Below are positions 45,254 to 54,747 of a stretch of 64,000 nt of DNA, piece by piece. The notes under the pieces are model-generated. The model saw only the letters and a list, made by a program, of their open reading frames with translations. It was not told the origin of the DNA and made no database searches. The position numbers and the translations under genes are program-made. The DNA lies in contig NZ_CP098812.1 of assembly GCF_036825535.1 (NCBI RefSeq), positions 1-64,000 of the forward strand, written 5' to 3'. The stretch comes from Parasalinivibrio latis. GTDB lineage: Bacteria > Pseudomonadota > Gammaproteobacteria > Enterobacterales > Vibrionaceae. Numbering within the stretch: position 1 is the first letter of the stretch; the number at the start of each line of letters is the position of its first letter.

Positions 45254-46609
45254 TTACCTCATGGTCACAAATTCCTCAGACCCGGTTGGGTGAATGGCGA
45301 CCACGCTGTCAAAGTCGGCTTTGGTTGCGCCCATCTTCATGGCGACGCCGAAGCCTTGGATCATTTCATCCACGGTGTAGCCGATGCCGTGCAGACCAAC
45401 CACTTTTTCATCATCACCTGCGCACACCAGCTTCATTTTGCATGGCTGGCGGTGTTTGGTAACGGCGGTGTACATGGCAGCAAATGAGGAGGTGTAAACC
45501 CTCACATTTTCTTCCCCATACTGGGCTTTGGCTTCCGGCTCAGTCAGGCCGATGGTGCCAATCGGCGGGTGGCTGAATACCACGGTCGGGATTAGCTCAT
45601 AGTCCATTTTGGCGTCGGTTTTGCCGTTGAACAGGCGCTCAGAGAGCTGGCGGCCGGCTTTCACTGCGACAGGGGTCAGCTCAACGCCACCTTCCATGAT
45701 GTCACCCACGCAGTAAATACCAGGGACATTGGTGTTCTGGTATTCATCTACCTTGATGTAACCGCGGCTGTTGGTTTCCACGCCGGCAGCCTCAAGGTTG
45801 ATGGTATCTGTGGTTGGTTCACGGCCGATTGCCCAAATCAGCACGTCAGTGTTGTGGGTTTCGCCGTTTTCAAACTTCAGGGTCACGCTGCCGTCAGCCT
45901 CTTTCACCACTTCCTGTGGGATAGAGTGGGTGTGCAGGGTTGGGCCTTCTGCCGCCATCACCTCTACCAGCGTTTCGATAACCATAGGGTCGAAGGTGCG
46001 GATAGGGGATTCCTTGCGGACAAACAGGTGGGTGTCTGAACCCAGCGCATGAAGCACGCCAGCAATCTCTACCGCAATGTAGCCAGCGCCGATAACGGCA
46101 ACACGTTCCGGCTTTTCAGTCAGCTCGAAGAAGCCGTTTGAGTCGATGCCGTGCTCGGCACCCGGTACGTTCGGGATGGTCGGGCGGCCGCCAACAGCAA
46201 CCAGGATATGGTCCGCGGTGTAGTGCTCGCCGTCCACCTCAACGGTCTTGCTGTCAACAAAGCGGGCAAAGCCGTTGATGACCTCAATCTTGTTGTTGCC
46301 AAGCACTCGCTCGTAAGAACCGTGGATCCGGCCGATATAGGCTTCGCGGCTGTCTACCAGTGTTTGCCAGTTGAAATTGTTTACCGTAACGTCAAAACCG
46401 TAATCGGCAGCATAGAGGTTCATGGCCTCTGCAACCTGGGCGCCGTGCCACATTACCTTTTTCGGTACACACCCTACGTTTACGCAGGTTCCGCCGAGGT
46501 GCTTGGCTTCAATCAGTGCCACTTTGGCTCCGTACATTGCTGCGCGGTTGGCAGATGCGATACCGCCGCTTCCGCCGCCAATGCAGATGTAGTCAAAATG
46601 CTTAGCCAT
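45254..46609 (-). CDS. gor: Glutathione reductase
   Basis: FAD- and NADPH-dependent disulphide reductase that regenerates reduced glutathione. It has 451 residues (E. coli 450). The N-terminal FAD site is ICIGGGSGGIASA; the redox cysteines lie in GGTCVNVGCVPKK (about 42-47). An NADPH motif GAGYIAVEIAGVL (about 175) is followed by the C-terminal dimer domain with HPTGSEEFVTM. ATG 46609 has GGAG six bases upstream; an in-frame upstream start is unlikely. Confidence 0.96.
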   Translation of the reverse strand: MAKHFDYICIGGGSGGIASANRAAMYGAKVALIEAKHLGGTCVNVGCVPKKVMWHGAQVAEAMNLYAADYGFDVTVNNFNWQTLVDSREAYIGRIHGSYERVLGNNKIEVINGFARFVDSKTVEVDGEHYTADHILVAVGGRPTIPNVPGAEHGIDSNGFFELTEKPERVAVIGAGYIAVEIAGVLHALGSDTHLFVRKESPIRTFDPMVIETLVEVMAAEGPTLHTHSIPQEVVKEADGSVTLKFENGETHNTDVLIWAIGREPTTDTINLEAAGVETNSRGYIKVDEYQNTNVPGIYCVGDIMEGGVELTPVAVKAGRQLSERLFNGKTDAKMDYELIPTVVFSHPPIGTIGLTEPEAKAQYGEENVRVYTSSFAAMYTAVTKHRQPCKMKLVCAGDDEKVVGLHGIGYTVDEMIQGFGVAMKMGATKADFDSVVAIHPTGSEEFVTMR

Positions 46610-46705
46610 GAGTTTCTCCATGCTGTTATTTATTTGAGTAATTTGAAGGCTGTTTCCACGCAAGCACAGTATTTCCCTGCGCTTATCTAATTGTTATTTA
46701 GTTCT

Positions 46706-47545
46706 TTATTCTGGAACAATCCAGTCCAGTTTATAGTGACCGTGCTCTGGTGCAAGCTGATCTTTCAGCCAAGGCAACACGGTTTGCATCTGGCTTTCCA
46801 GCTTCCACGGCGGGTTGATCACAATCATGCCGGAAGCTGTCATGCCGCGTTCGATGGTATCCGGTGATACGCCCAGTTCAATTTGCAGGATCTTGCGGAT
46901 GCCAAGCTTTTCCAGCCCTTTGGTCATCAGGTCGATATTTTCCCGCAGCACCACCGGGTACCAAATAGCGTAAACACCGGTTGCCCAGCGCTTGTGTGCT
47001 TCCTGAATCGCTTTAACCACGCCCTGGTAGTCAGTTTTGATTTCATAGGACGGGTCAATCAGTACCAGGCCGCGGCGCTCTTTCGGCGGCAGGCTGGCCT
47101 TCAGGCGGGCAAAACCGTCTTCGTTATAGATGCTGACCTGACGGTCACGCTCAAACTCCTGCTGGAGCAGCGGGTAGTCAGTGCTGTGAAGCTCGGTCAG
47201 CACCATGCGATCCTGCGGGCGGATGCAATGGCGTGCAATACGCGGTGAACCCGGGTAGTAGTTAAGTGTGTCATCACTGTTCATCGCCTTGACGGCTTCA
47301 ATGTAACCCAGTACCTCTTCCGGCAGGTCGGTACGCTGCCAGATTTTGGCGACACCGTCTTTGTATTCACCGGTTTTCTCAGCGTGATCGCCGGTTAAGT
47401 CATAACGGCCTGCACCGGAGTGAGTGTCATGATAAACAAAGGCTTTATCCTTTTGCTTGAGGGCATCCAGGATTAAAACCTCTACAATATGTTTAAGCAC
47501 GTCGGCATGGTTACCGGCGTGAAAACTGTGGCGATAACTGAGCAT
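46706..47545 (-). CDS. rlmJ: 23S rRNA (adenine2030-N6)-methyltransferase RlmJ
   Basis: SAM-dependent enzyme that methylates A2030 of 23S rRNA. It has 279 residues (E. coli 280). The N-terminus MLSYRHSFHAGNHADVLKH is diagnostic; the catalytic D-P-(P/S)-Y is LIDPSYE. ATG 47545 is chosen by family alignment over an in-frame upstream extension. It has the same direction as gor (96 bases apart) but probably a separate promoter. Confidence 0.95.
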   Translation of the reverse strand: MLSYRHSFHAGNHADVLKHIVEVLILDALKQKDKAFVYHDTHSGAGRYDLTGDHAEKTGEYKDGVAKIWQRTDLPEEVLGYIEAVKAMNSDDTLNYYPGSPRIARHCIRPQDRMVLTELHSTDYPLLQQEFERDRQVSIYNEDGFARLKASLPPKERRGLVLIDPSYEIKTDYQGVVKAIQEAHKRWATGVYAIWYPVVLRENIDLMTKGLEKLGIRKILQIELGVSPDTIERGMTASGMIVINPPWKLESQMQTVLPWLKDQLAPEHGHYKLDWIVPE

Positions 47546-47755
47546 AATAGTGATCGAATATTTGGGATAATGGCAGTAATTATACCCAAACCACCTCAAG
47601 ATGCTTGATTCAGTGTGAAACCTATATCTTGGGGTAGTTTGGGCATTTATGACCCATTGCGGTCACGGTTGCAGTAATTCAGACCGCCGTAGCCATTGAA
47701 ATCTTCCCCTCGTGACTGCATCTAATGAGTTATCTAGATAAAAAGGATAAAGCCG

Positions 47756-49798
47756 ATGTCAAACCCACTACTGACTTTCACGGATCTCCCTCCGTTTTCA
47801 CAGATTAAACCCGAACACGTAAAGCCCGCTGTCGAACAAGTGCTGGCAGATTGCCGTGCAACGGTTGAGCGTGTGGTGGCTGAGGCTGAAACCCCAAGCT
47901 GGGAGACAATCTGCGCACCACTGGCTGATGCTGATGACCGTCTTGGCCGCGTTTGGTCGCCGGTCAGCCATATGAATGCCGTGGTAAACAGCAATGAACT
48001 GCGCGATGCATATGAAAGCTGCCTGCCCATGCTGTCTGAATACTCTACCTGGGTCGGTCAGCACAAAGGCCTTTACGATGCCTACAAAGCCATCCGTGAA
48101 AGTGAGGAATTCGACACCCTGGACGCGGCACAGCAAAAAGCGATTACCAATGCGCTGCGCGACTTTGAGCTTTCCGGTATTGCCCTGCCTGCGAACGAAC
48201 AGCACCGCTTCGGTGAGATTAGCAAGCGCCTGTCCGAACTCTCATCCAAGTTCAACAACAACGTACTCGATGCCACCATGGGCTGGAGCAAGCTGATTAC
48301 TGACGATAGCGAGTTGTCCGGCCTGCCGGAGTCAGCCCTTTCAGCCGCCAAGGCGCTGGCGGAATCCCGTGAGCAGGAAGGTTACCTGTTTACCCTGGAT
48401 ATCCCGTCTTACCTGCCAGTGATGACTTACTGCGAAAACCGTGAACTGCGCCGTGAAATGTACGAAGCATTCACCACCCGTGCGTCAGACCGCGGACCGA
48501 ATGCCGGTACCTGGGACAACACTGAAATTATGGCAGAAACCCTTCGCCTGAAGTTTGAAATTGCCCGCCTGCTTGGCTTTAACAGCTACAGCGAACTGTC
48601 GCTGGCGACCAAAATGGCGGAAACCACTGACCAGGTGCTGTCATTCCTCAATGAGCTGGTGGAAAAAGCCCGCCCGCAGGGTATGCGTGAAGTGACTGAG
48701 CTGCGCGATTTTGCCCGCACTGAATTCGGTGTGGAAGAGATGGAGCCCTGGGACTTCGCGTTCTACGGCGAGAAGCTCAAGCAGCACCGCTACAGCATTT
48801 CCGATGAAGAGCTTCGCCCTTACTTCCCGGAACAAAAGGCCGTTGCCGGGTTGTTTGAAGTGCTGAAGCGCGTATTTGGCATGGAAGTACGTGAGCGGGG
48901 AGGTATTGATACCTGGCACGACAGCGTAAAGTTCTTTGATATCTTCGACAGCAAGGGTGAACTGCGTGGTAGCTTCTACCTCGACCTCTATGCCCGTGAC
49001 CACAAGCGGGGCGGGGCATGGATGGATGAGTGCCGTGTGCGCCGCATCCTGGCTGACGGCAGTATCCAGACTCCGGTTGCCTACCTGACCTGTAACTTCA
49101 ACAAGCCAGTGGGTGACAAGCCTGCGCTGTTTACCCATGACGAAGTGGTCACCCTGTTCCACGAGTTCGGCCACGGTATCCACCATATGCTGACGCAGGT
49201 CGAAGTGTCTGATGTATCCGGTATCAACGGTGTACCTTGGGATGCGGTAGAGCTGCCAAGCCAGTTCCTGGAAAACTGGTGCTGGGAAGAAGAGGCGCTG
49301 GCCTTTATCTCCGGTCACTATGAAACCGGTGAGCCTTTACCAAAAGAGATGCTGGAGCGCATGCTGGATGCCAAGAACTTCCAGTCTGCCATGGGCATCC
49401 TGCGCCAGCTGGAATTCGGTCTGTTCGATTTCACCATGTTTAGCCAGTACGACCCAGAAGAGGGTGCCAAGGTGCTGGAAACCCTGGCAGATGTGAAAGT
49501 CCGGGTATCTGTGGTGCCATCACCGGAATTCAATCGCTTCCCACATGCCTTCAGCCATATTTTCGGTGGTGGCTACAGTGCCGGCTACTACAGCTACCTA
49601 TGGGCGGAAGTGCTGTCTTCTGACGCCTTCTCCCGCTTTGAGGAAGATGGCATCTTCAATACCCAGACCGGTCAGGACTTCCTGAACTGCATTCTGGAGC
49701 GTGGCGGTAGTGAAGAGCCAATGGAGCTGTTCAAACGCTTCCGCGGCCGCGAGCCACAACCGGATGCCCTGCTGCGCCACAGTGGAATTACCGGATAA
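47756..49798 (+). CDS. prlC: Oligopeptidase A
   Basis: Cytoplasmic M3-family zinc metallopeptidase that degrades signal peptides and short peptides. It has 680 residues, equal to E. coli. The zinc site is LFHEFGHGIHHML (about 465-477) with the third ligand glutamate about 25 residues later (LPSQFLENWCWE). In E. coli the gene is followed by rsmJ; here a terminator and gppA follow. rlmJ lies upstream, divergent. Confidence 0.95.
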   Translation: MSNPLLTFTDLPPFSQIKPEHVKPAVEQVLADCRATVERVVAEAETPSWETICAPLADADDRLGRVWSPVSHMNAVVNSNELRDAYESCLPMLSEYSTWVGQHKGLYDAYKAIRESEEFDTLDAAQQKAITNALRDFELSGIALPANEQHRFGEISKRLSELSSKFNNNVLDATMGWSKLITDDSELSGLPESALSAAKALAESREQEGYLFTLDIPSYLPVMTYCENRELRREMYEAFTTRASDRGPNAGTWDNTEIMAETLRLKFEIARLLGFNSYSELSLATKMAETTDQVLSFLNELVEKARPQGMREVTELRDFARTEFGVEEMEPWDFAFYGEKLKQHRYSISDEELRPYFPEQKAVAGLFEVLKRVFGMEVRERGGIDTWHDSVKFFDIFDSKGELRGSFYLDLYARDHKRGGAWMDECRVRRILADGSIQTPVAYLTCNFNKPVGDKPALFTHDEVVTLFHEFGHGIHHMLTQVEVSDVSGINGVPWDAVELPSQFLENWCWEEEALAFISGHYETGEPLPKEMLERMLDAKNFQSAMGILRQLEFGLFDFTMFSQYDPEEGAKVLETLADVKVRVSVVPSPEFNRFPHAFSHIFGGGYSAGYYSYLWAEVLSSDAFSRFEEDGIFNTQTGQDFLNCILERGGSEEPMELFKRFRGREPQPDALLRHSGITG

Positions 49799-49806
49799 AT
49801 CGATAT

Positions 49807-49834
49807 AAAAAAGGCGGGATTCCCCGCCTTTTTT
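49807..49834. terminator. Bidirectional terminator between prlC and gppA
   Basis: AAAAAAGGCGGG/CCCGCCTTTTTT hairpin with a tiny loop. It serves two convergent genes. Confidence 0.9.
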
Positions 49835-49848
49835 GCGTATGTCAGAGA

Positions 49849-51348
49849 TTAACCGCAGATTGCCAGCGGATACCCCGCATCAGTCTGGCGGTTTGCCTCA
49901 AGTTCAAGCTCTGTCGCCAGCAACGGGCTTTGCCCCAGTAAGCCGCCGGAAAGAGTGAGCTTGAGTGTATCGCCTGAAGCGGACAGAGATACTGCCGGTT
50001 GAACCGATTTATCCCGACGGTGGCAGAGAATAACTGCCAGGCGCAGAAGGCGCAGCAGGCGGACGGCACTGGTTGATGACAGTGCCTGCTTACCGTTTAC
50101 AGCCGTAAACCCGTCACGGTAATGGCTTACCAGTTCTGCCAGCAGCTTGGCCTGTGCCCGGGTAAAGCCAGGCAGGTCGATATTGCGAAGCAGGTAGGCT
50201 GCGTGCTCACCCCCCTTTTTAAAACCGATGCTGATACCGATTTCGTGTAGGCGGGCGGCACTTTGCAACATGCATTTACCCTGGGGCTCTGTTACCCAGC
50301 TGGTACCGCACTGGTTAAGCAGTTCCTCTGCCATATCGGCAACCGCCCGGCCGTGGGCACTGTCGATCTGGTAACGGGTTTCCAGGCTTGCAAGGGTGCG
50401 CTGACACACATCATTTTCCCGCATACCGGCCATCAGTTCGTAAACCAGGCCTTCGCGGAGCGCACCGCCGGCAAGTGTCATGCTTTCTATGCCAAAGGAT
50501 TCAAATATCGCAATCAGGATTGCCAGGCCACTTGGGAACACCAGTGCGCGCTCAAGCGTCAGCCCTTCAATGTCCAGCTCTTCGAGCTGACCGAAGCTGA
50601 TAGCCTGTTTTTTAAGCCGGTTGAGTTTGGCAAGGGTAATAACCTCATCCATTCCCTGGGCGAGCATAATCTCCTGGAGCGCCTGTACTGTACCGCTGGC
50701 ACCCACGCATACATCCCAGCCCAGCGCTTTGTAGTGGCCCAGAATAGGTGCCAGTTCAGCTTTGGCACCATCAATGGCGGCAGTGAAATTGGCTTCGTTC
50801 AGGACACGGTCGTGGAAATAGCCGTCAAGCCAGGTGACACAGCCCATTTTGAGGCTGGTCAGGGCGGCAGCATCGAAACCTTCACCGATGATGACTTCTG
50901 TACTGGCTCCACCGATATCGACCACCAGGCGTTTACCGCTTCCCCCGGATGTATGGGCTACACCCTGGTAGATGATGCGTGCCTCTTCCTCGCCGGGGAT
51001 AACCTGGATAGGGAAGCCGAGGATCTTGCCTCCTTGCGCCAAAAACTCATCCCGGTTCACGGCAGAGCGGATGGCGGCTGTGGCAACCACCCGGATGTTG
51101 GCTCGGTCGATATCTTGCAGGCGCTCAGCAAACAGGGCAAGGCAGTCCCAGCCCCTTTGCATGGCTTCAAGGCTAAGCTGGTTATTTTTATCCAGCCCGG
51201 CAGCAAGGCGAACCTTGCGCTTAATTTTGGCCAGGGTCTGCACACTGCCGGCAACCTGGCGGACAACCCACATATGGAAGCTGTTGGAGCCCAAGTCAAT
51301 GGCGACAAAAATCGGTGAAGCTGCGTTTTCCATGCTGCTAACGGTCAT
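49849..51348 (-). CDS. gppA: Exopolyphosphatase/guanosine pentaphosphate phosphohydrolase GppA
   Basis: Actin-fold phosphatase that converts pppGpp to ppGpp and trims polyphosphate. It has 499 residues (E. coli 494). The N-terminal phosphate loop is AIDLGSNSFHMWVV; the second is VVDIGGASTE. The C-terminal HD-like region follows. It starts 12 bases after rhlB, forming rhlB-gppA as in E. coli. No clear ribosome-binding site precedes ATG 51348, so translation may be coupled to rhlB; ATG 51333 is an alternative. Confidence 0.93.
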   Translation of the reverse strand: MTVSSMENAASPIFVAIDLGSNSFHMWVVRQVAGSVQTLAKIKRKVRLAAGLDKNNQLSLEAMQRGWDCLALFAERLQDIDRANIRVVATAAIRSAVNRDEFLAQGGKILGFPIQVIPGEEEARIIYQGVAHTSGGSGKRLVVDIGGASTEVIIGEGFDAAALTSLKMGCVTWLDGYFHDRVLNEANFTAAIDGAKAELAPILGHYKALGWDVCVGASGTVQALQEIMLAQGMDEVITLAKLNRLKKQAISFGQLEELDIEGLTLERALVFPSGLAILIAIFESFGIESMTLAGGALREGLVYELMAGMRENDVCQRTLASLETRYQIDSAHGRAVADMAEELLNQCGTSWVTEPQGKCMLQSAARLHEIGISIGFKKGGEHAAYLLRNIDLPGFTRAQAKLLAELVSHYRDGFTAVNGKQALSSTSAVRLLRLLRLAVILCHRRDKSVQPAVSLSASGDTLKLTLSGGLLGQSPLLATELELEANRQTDAGYPLAICG

Positions 51349-51360
51349 ACTGCGATCGTT

Positions 51361-52665
51361 TTAATTCTTATTTTCCTGGCGCGGGCGGCGCTGACGCTGG
51401 CGGGATTTACCCGAGCTGTTTTTCTTGTTGCCACCGGTTACACGGCTGTTTACCTGACGAGGCTTCTGTACGCGAAGCGGAGCAGGCAGATCTTCCAGCA
51501 GTGCATCTGAGTCATAGCCGGATACCGGGATGGTGTGGGCAATGTACTCTTCAATAGAAGGCAGGTTCAGGGCGTACTCTTCACAGGCGAAGCTGATTGA
51601 GTGGCCACTGGCTCCAGCACGGCCGGTACGGCCAATACGGTGAACGTAGTCTTCACAGTCATCAGGCAAGTCGTAGTTGAATACGTGGGTTACCTGGGGA
51701 ATATGCAGGCCACGGGCTGCAACATCGGTAGCCACCAGAATGTCCAGATTGCCCTTGGTAAAATCTTCCAGGATGCGAATACGCTTCTTCTGCGGTACAT
51801 CACCAGTTAACAGGCCAACGCGGTGACCGTCTGCTGCCAGGTGGCCCCAGATGTCTTCACAGCGGTGTTTGGTGTTAGCAAATACGATTGCGCGGTCAGG
51901 CCACTCTTCTTCAACCAGGGATTGCAGCAGGCGCATTTTTTCCTGGTTTGAAGGGTAGAACAGCTCTTCCTTAATGCGGTGGCCGGTTTTCTGCTCCGGC
52001 TCAACTTCCACATATTCTGCGTTGTTCATGTGCTCAAAAGCGAGCTCACGTACACGGTAAGAAAGTGTGGCAGAGAACAGCATGTTAAGGCGCTCGGCCG
52101 GTGCTGGCATACGGCGGAAAAGGAAACGGATGTCCTTGATGAAACCAAGATCGAACATGCGATCCGCTTCATCCAGAACCACTGCCTGGATAGCACCCAG
52201 ATCAATAACGCGCTGCTTGTAGAAATCGATGATACGGCCGGTGGTGCCCACCAGAATATCAACACCTTTCTCTAGGGTCTTGACCTGCTTTTCATACGGT
52301 TCACCACCGTAAGCCAGGCCAGCAGTCAGGCCGGTAGATGCCAGCAGTGGTGCTGCATCGTTGTAGATCTGGATAGCCAGTTCACGGGTTGGTGCCATGA
52401 TAATGGCACGTGGTTGGTTCTGACGACGGCTTTCCTTGGCCGGATGAACCAGAAGATGGTGAAAAATAGCCGTCAGGAATGCCAGGGTTTTCCCTGTTCC
52501 TGTTTGCGCCTGAGCGGCAATATCCTGGCCGGAGAGCATAACCGGCAACGCCAAAGCCTGAATGGGTGTACAATTATGGAAACCCTTGCTTTCAAGGCCT
52601 GAAACTACACGTGCATCCAGTTCCAGATCGGCGAATTTTTGCTCTGTGATATGTGTCATTTTCAT
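51361..52665 (-). CDS. rhlB: ATP-dependent RNA helicase RhlB
   Basis: DEAD-box helicase of the RNA degradosome that unwinds structured RNA for PNPase and RNase E. It has 434 residues (E. coli 421). The Q motif (FHNCTPIQALALP) is followed by motif I AQTGTGKT (about 53-60), motif II DEAD, motif III SAT, and motif VI HRIGRTGR. The C-terminal tail (about 395-434) is basic, Gln/Arg-rich and probably disordered, for RNA binding. It is divergent from trxA. Confidence 0.95.
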   Translation of the reverse strand: MKMTHITEQKFADLELDARVVSGLESKGFHNCTPIQALALPVMLSGQDIAAQAQTGTGKTLAFLTAIFHHLLVHPAKESRRQNQPRAIIMAPTRELAIQIYNDAAPLLASTGLTAGLAYGGEPYEKQVKTLEKGVDILVGTTGRIIDFYKQRVIDLGAIQAVVLDEADRMFDLGFIKDIRFLFRRMPAPAERLNMLFSATLSYRVRELAFEHMNNAEYVEVEPEQKTGHRIKEELFYPSNQEKMRLLQSLVEEEWPDRAIVFANTKHRCEDIWGHLAADGHRVGLLTGDVPQKKRIRILEDFTKGNLDILVATDVAARGLHIPQVTHVFNYDLPDDCEDYVHRIGRTGRAGASGHSISFACEEYALNLPSIEEYIAHTIPVSGYDSDALLEDLPAPLRVQKPRQVNSRVTGGNKKNSSGKSRQRQRRPRQENKN

Positions 52666-52776
52666 CCGTATAGAATATCAGCTAAGGCTTGCAATACGAA
52701 AGCGAATCCATTCAAATAGTGCAACCCTTTGTTGGCGGAGAACTTGCCAACATTGAAAACAAAACTGGAGTTGAAG

Positions 52777-53103
52777 ATGAGCGACAAGATTGTGCAGCTG
52801 ACTGACGACAGCTTTGACACTGATGTTATTAAGGCTGCAGGCCCTGTCCTGGTAGATTTTTGGGCCGAATGGTGTGGTCCTTGTAAGATGATCGCCCCAA
52901 TTCTTGATGAAATCGCAGACGAGTACACAGGGAAAGTGACCATCGGTAAACTGAACATTGATCAGAATGCCGGTACTCCACCAAAGTACGGTATCCGTGG
53001 CATTCCAACGTTACTTCTGTTCAAAGACGGTAACGTTGCAGCGACCAAGGTAGGCGCACTGTCTAAGACTCAATTGAAAGAGTTTCTGGACGCTAACCTG
53101 TAA
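52777..53103 (+). CDS. trxA: Thioredoxin 1
   Basis: General disulphide reductant. It has 108 residues (E. coli 109). The active site is WCGPCK (about 32-37), with the cis-proline in GIPTLLLF. ATG 52777 (MSDKIVQL) has GGAG six bases upstream; the frame is open further upstream but lacks similarity. It lies between divergent rhlB and rho, as in E. coli. Confidence 0.96.
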   Translation: MSDKIVQLTDDSFDTDVIKAAGPVLVDFWAEWCGPCKMIAPILDEIADEYTGKVTIGKLNIDQNAGTPPKYGIRGIPTLLLFKDGNVAATKVGALSKTQLKEFLDANL

Positions 53104-53111
53104 AATCGAAG

Positions 53112-53142
53112 ACCGTGCATCCCAAAAAGATGCACGGTTTTT
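53112..53142 (+). terminator. Terminator after trxA
   Basis: Stem ACCGTGCATC/GATGCACGGT, loop CCAAAAA, then a T run. It is nine bases after the trxA stop. Confidence 0.9.
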
Positions 53143-53180
53143 CGCATTTGTAGACGTCTATACATTTTAGTGTTACCTTG

Positions 53181-53209
53181 TTGCCCGATTATTGTACTAA
53201 CGTTATAGT
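53181..53209 (+). promoter_or_regulatory. Predicted rho promoter
   Basis: TTGCCC (53181-53186), a 17-base spacer and TATAGT (53204-53209), about 88 bases upstream of the rho start. The leader between may take part in Rho autoregulation, as known in E. coli. Confidence 0.65.
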
Positions 53210-53296
53210 ATCAACGCTCATTTCCTGACCAGCGTCATGGTCTCCTAAATTCCATAACTACTGACCTCAAAGTTGATAGATAAGACACTCACCACT

Positions 53297-54562
53297 ATGA
53301 ATCTTACCGAACTGAAGAACCGGCCTGTGTCGGATTTGGTGGCTCTCGGCGAAAGCATGGGACTGGAAAACCTTGCCCGCCTGAGAAAACAAGACATCAT
53401 TTTTGCCATCCTTAAGCAACATGCGAAAAGCGGCGAAGACATTTTTGGCAACGGCGTTCTGGAAATTCTTCAGGATGGTTTTGGTTTCCTGCGTAGTGCG
53501 GATTCTTCATACCTTGCCGGCCCGGATGACATTTATGTCTCCCCAAGCCAGATTCGTCGCTTCAACCTGCGTACCGGCGATACCATCTCTGGTAAAATTC
53601 GCCCACCGAAGGAAGGCGAACGTTATTTTGCGCTGCTGAAAGTTAACGAAGTTAACTACGACCGCCCAGACAACGCCCGCAACAAAATCCTGTTTGAAAA
53701 CCTAACCCCACTGCACGCCAATGAGCGCCTGCGCATGGAGCGTGGTAACGGTTCAACAGAAGACATCACTGCCCGTGTCCTGGATCTGGCATCGCCAATC
53801 GGTAAAGGCCAGCGTGGCCTGATCGTGGCACCGCCAAAAGCCGGTAAGACCATGCTGCTGCAAAACATTGCACAGAGCATTGCTTACAACCACCCTGAGT
53901 GTGAACTCATGGTTCTGCTGATCGACGAGCGTCCGGAAGAGGTCACCGAGATGCAGCGTCTGGTTAAGGGTGAAGTGGTTGCATCTACGTTCGATGAACC
54001 AGCAAGCCGCCACGTACAAGTTGCTGAAATGGTTATCGAAAAGGCCAAGCGCCTGGTTGAGCACAAGAAAGACGTGGTTATCCTGCTGGATTCCATCACC
54101 CGTCTGGCTCGTGCCTACAACACCGTGGTTCCTTCATCAGGCAAGGTACTGACCGGTGGTGTGGATGCCAACGCACTGCACCGTCCGAAGCGTTTCTTCG
54201 GTGCGGCACGTAACGTAGAAGAAGGCGGCAGCCTGACCATCATCGCAACTGCACTGGTTGATACCGGTTCTAAGATGGATGAGGTAATCTACGAAGAGTT
54301 TAAGGGTACAGGTAACATGGAACTGCACCTGTCTCGCAAGATTGCAGAGAAGCGTGTGTTCCCGGCTATCGACTTCATCCGTTCCGGTACCCGCCGTGAA
54401 GAGCTGCTCACCAAGACCGATGAGCTGCAGAAGATGTGGATCCTGCGTAAGATTGTTCACCCAATGGGCGAAATCGACGCGATGGAATTCCTTATCGACA
54501 AGCTGGCGATGACCAAGACCAACGACGAATTCTTTGACATGATGCGTCGTCAGAAGTCGTAA
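53297..54562 (+). CDS. rho: Transcription termination factor Rho
   Basis: Hexameric RNA-dependent ATPase that terminates untranslated transcripts. It has 421 residues (E. coli 419). An N-terminal helix bundle and OSB-fold (about 50-120, GFGFLR, DIYVSPSQIRRF) bind RNA. The RecA-like core has P-loop APPKAGKT (about 178-185), Walker B VVILLDSIT and the Q/R-loop region. ATG 53297 (MNLTELKN) is chosen over an earlier in-frame start by family length. It is monocistronic. Confidence 0.97.
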   Translation: MNLTELKNRPVSDLVALGESMGLENLARLRKQDIIFAILKQHAKSGEDIFGNGVLEILQDGFGFLRSADSSYLAGPDDIYVSPSQIRRFNLRTGDTISGKIRPPKEGERYFALLKVNEVNYDRPDNARNKILFENLTPLHANERLRMERGNGSTEDITARVLDLASPIGKGQRGLIVAPPKAGKTMLLQNIAQSIAYNHPECELMVLLIDERPEEVTEMQRLVKGEVVASTFDEPASRHVQVAEMVIEKAKRLVEHKKDVVILLDSITRLARAYNTVVPSSGKVLTGGVDANALHRPKRFFGAARNVEEGGSLTIIATALVDTGSKMDEVIYEEFKGTGNMELHLSRKIAEKRVFPAIDFIRSGTRREELLTKTDELQKMWILRKIVHPMGEIDAMEFLIDKLAMTKTNDEFFDMMRRQKS

Positions 54563-54588
54563 AACCGACTTCAAAAGCTTAAAAAAAA

Positions 54589-54617
54589 CCGCACCCATCA
54601 AGGCGTGCGGTTTTTTT
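54589..54617 (+). terminator. Terminator after rho
   Basis: CCGCAC/GTGCGG hairpin followed by seven T residues and preceded by an A run. Confidence 0.85.
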
Positions 54618-54747
54618 GTTTGCGGCAAAGTTACAGAATTTGAGACAATAGCGTAAATTATCAGTTGCCCACGATGAAACAGCGGCGGGCATACCAACCA
54701 AATTGCCAGTCACCCAGCACGGAGCGGGTGTCTCACAAGGGTAGAGC

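Noticed and set aside
53152..53168. MetJ-like box AGACGTCT upstream of rho
   Set aside because: Only one good eight-base box is present; the next eight bases match poorly, and rho is not a methionine-regulated gene.
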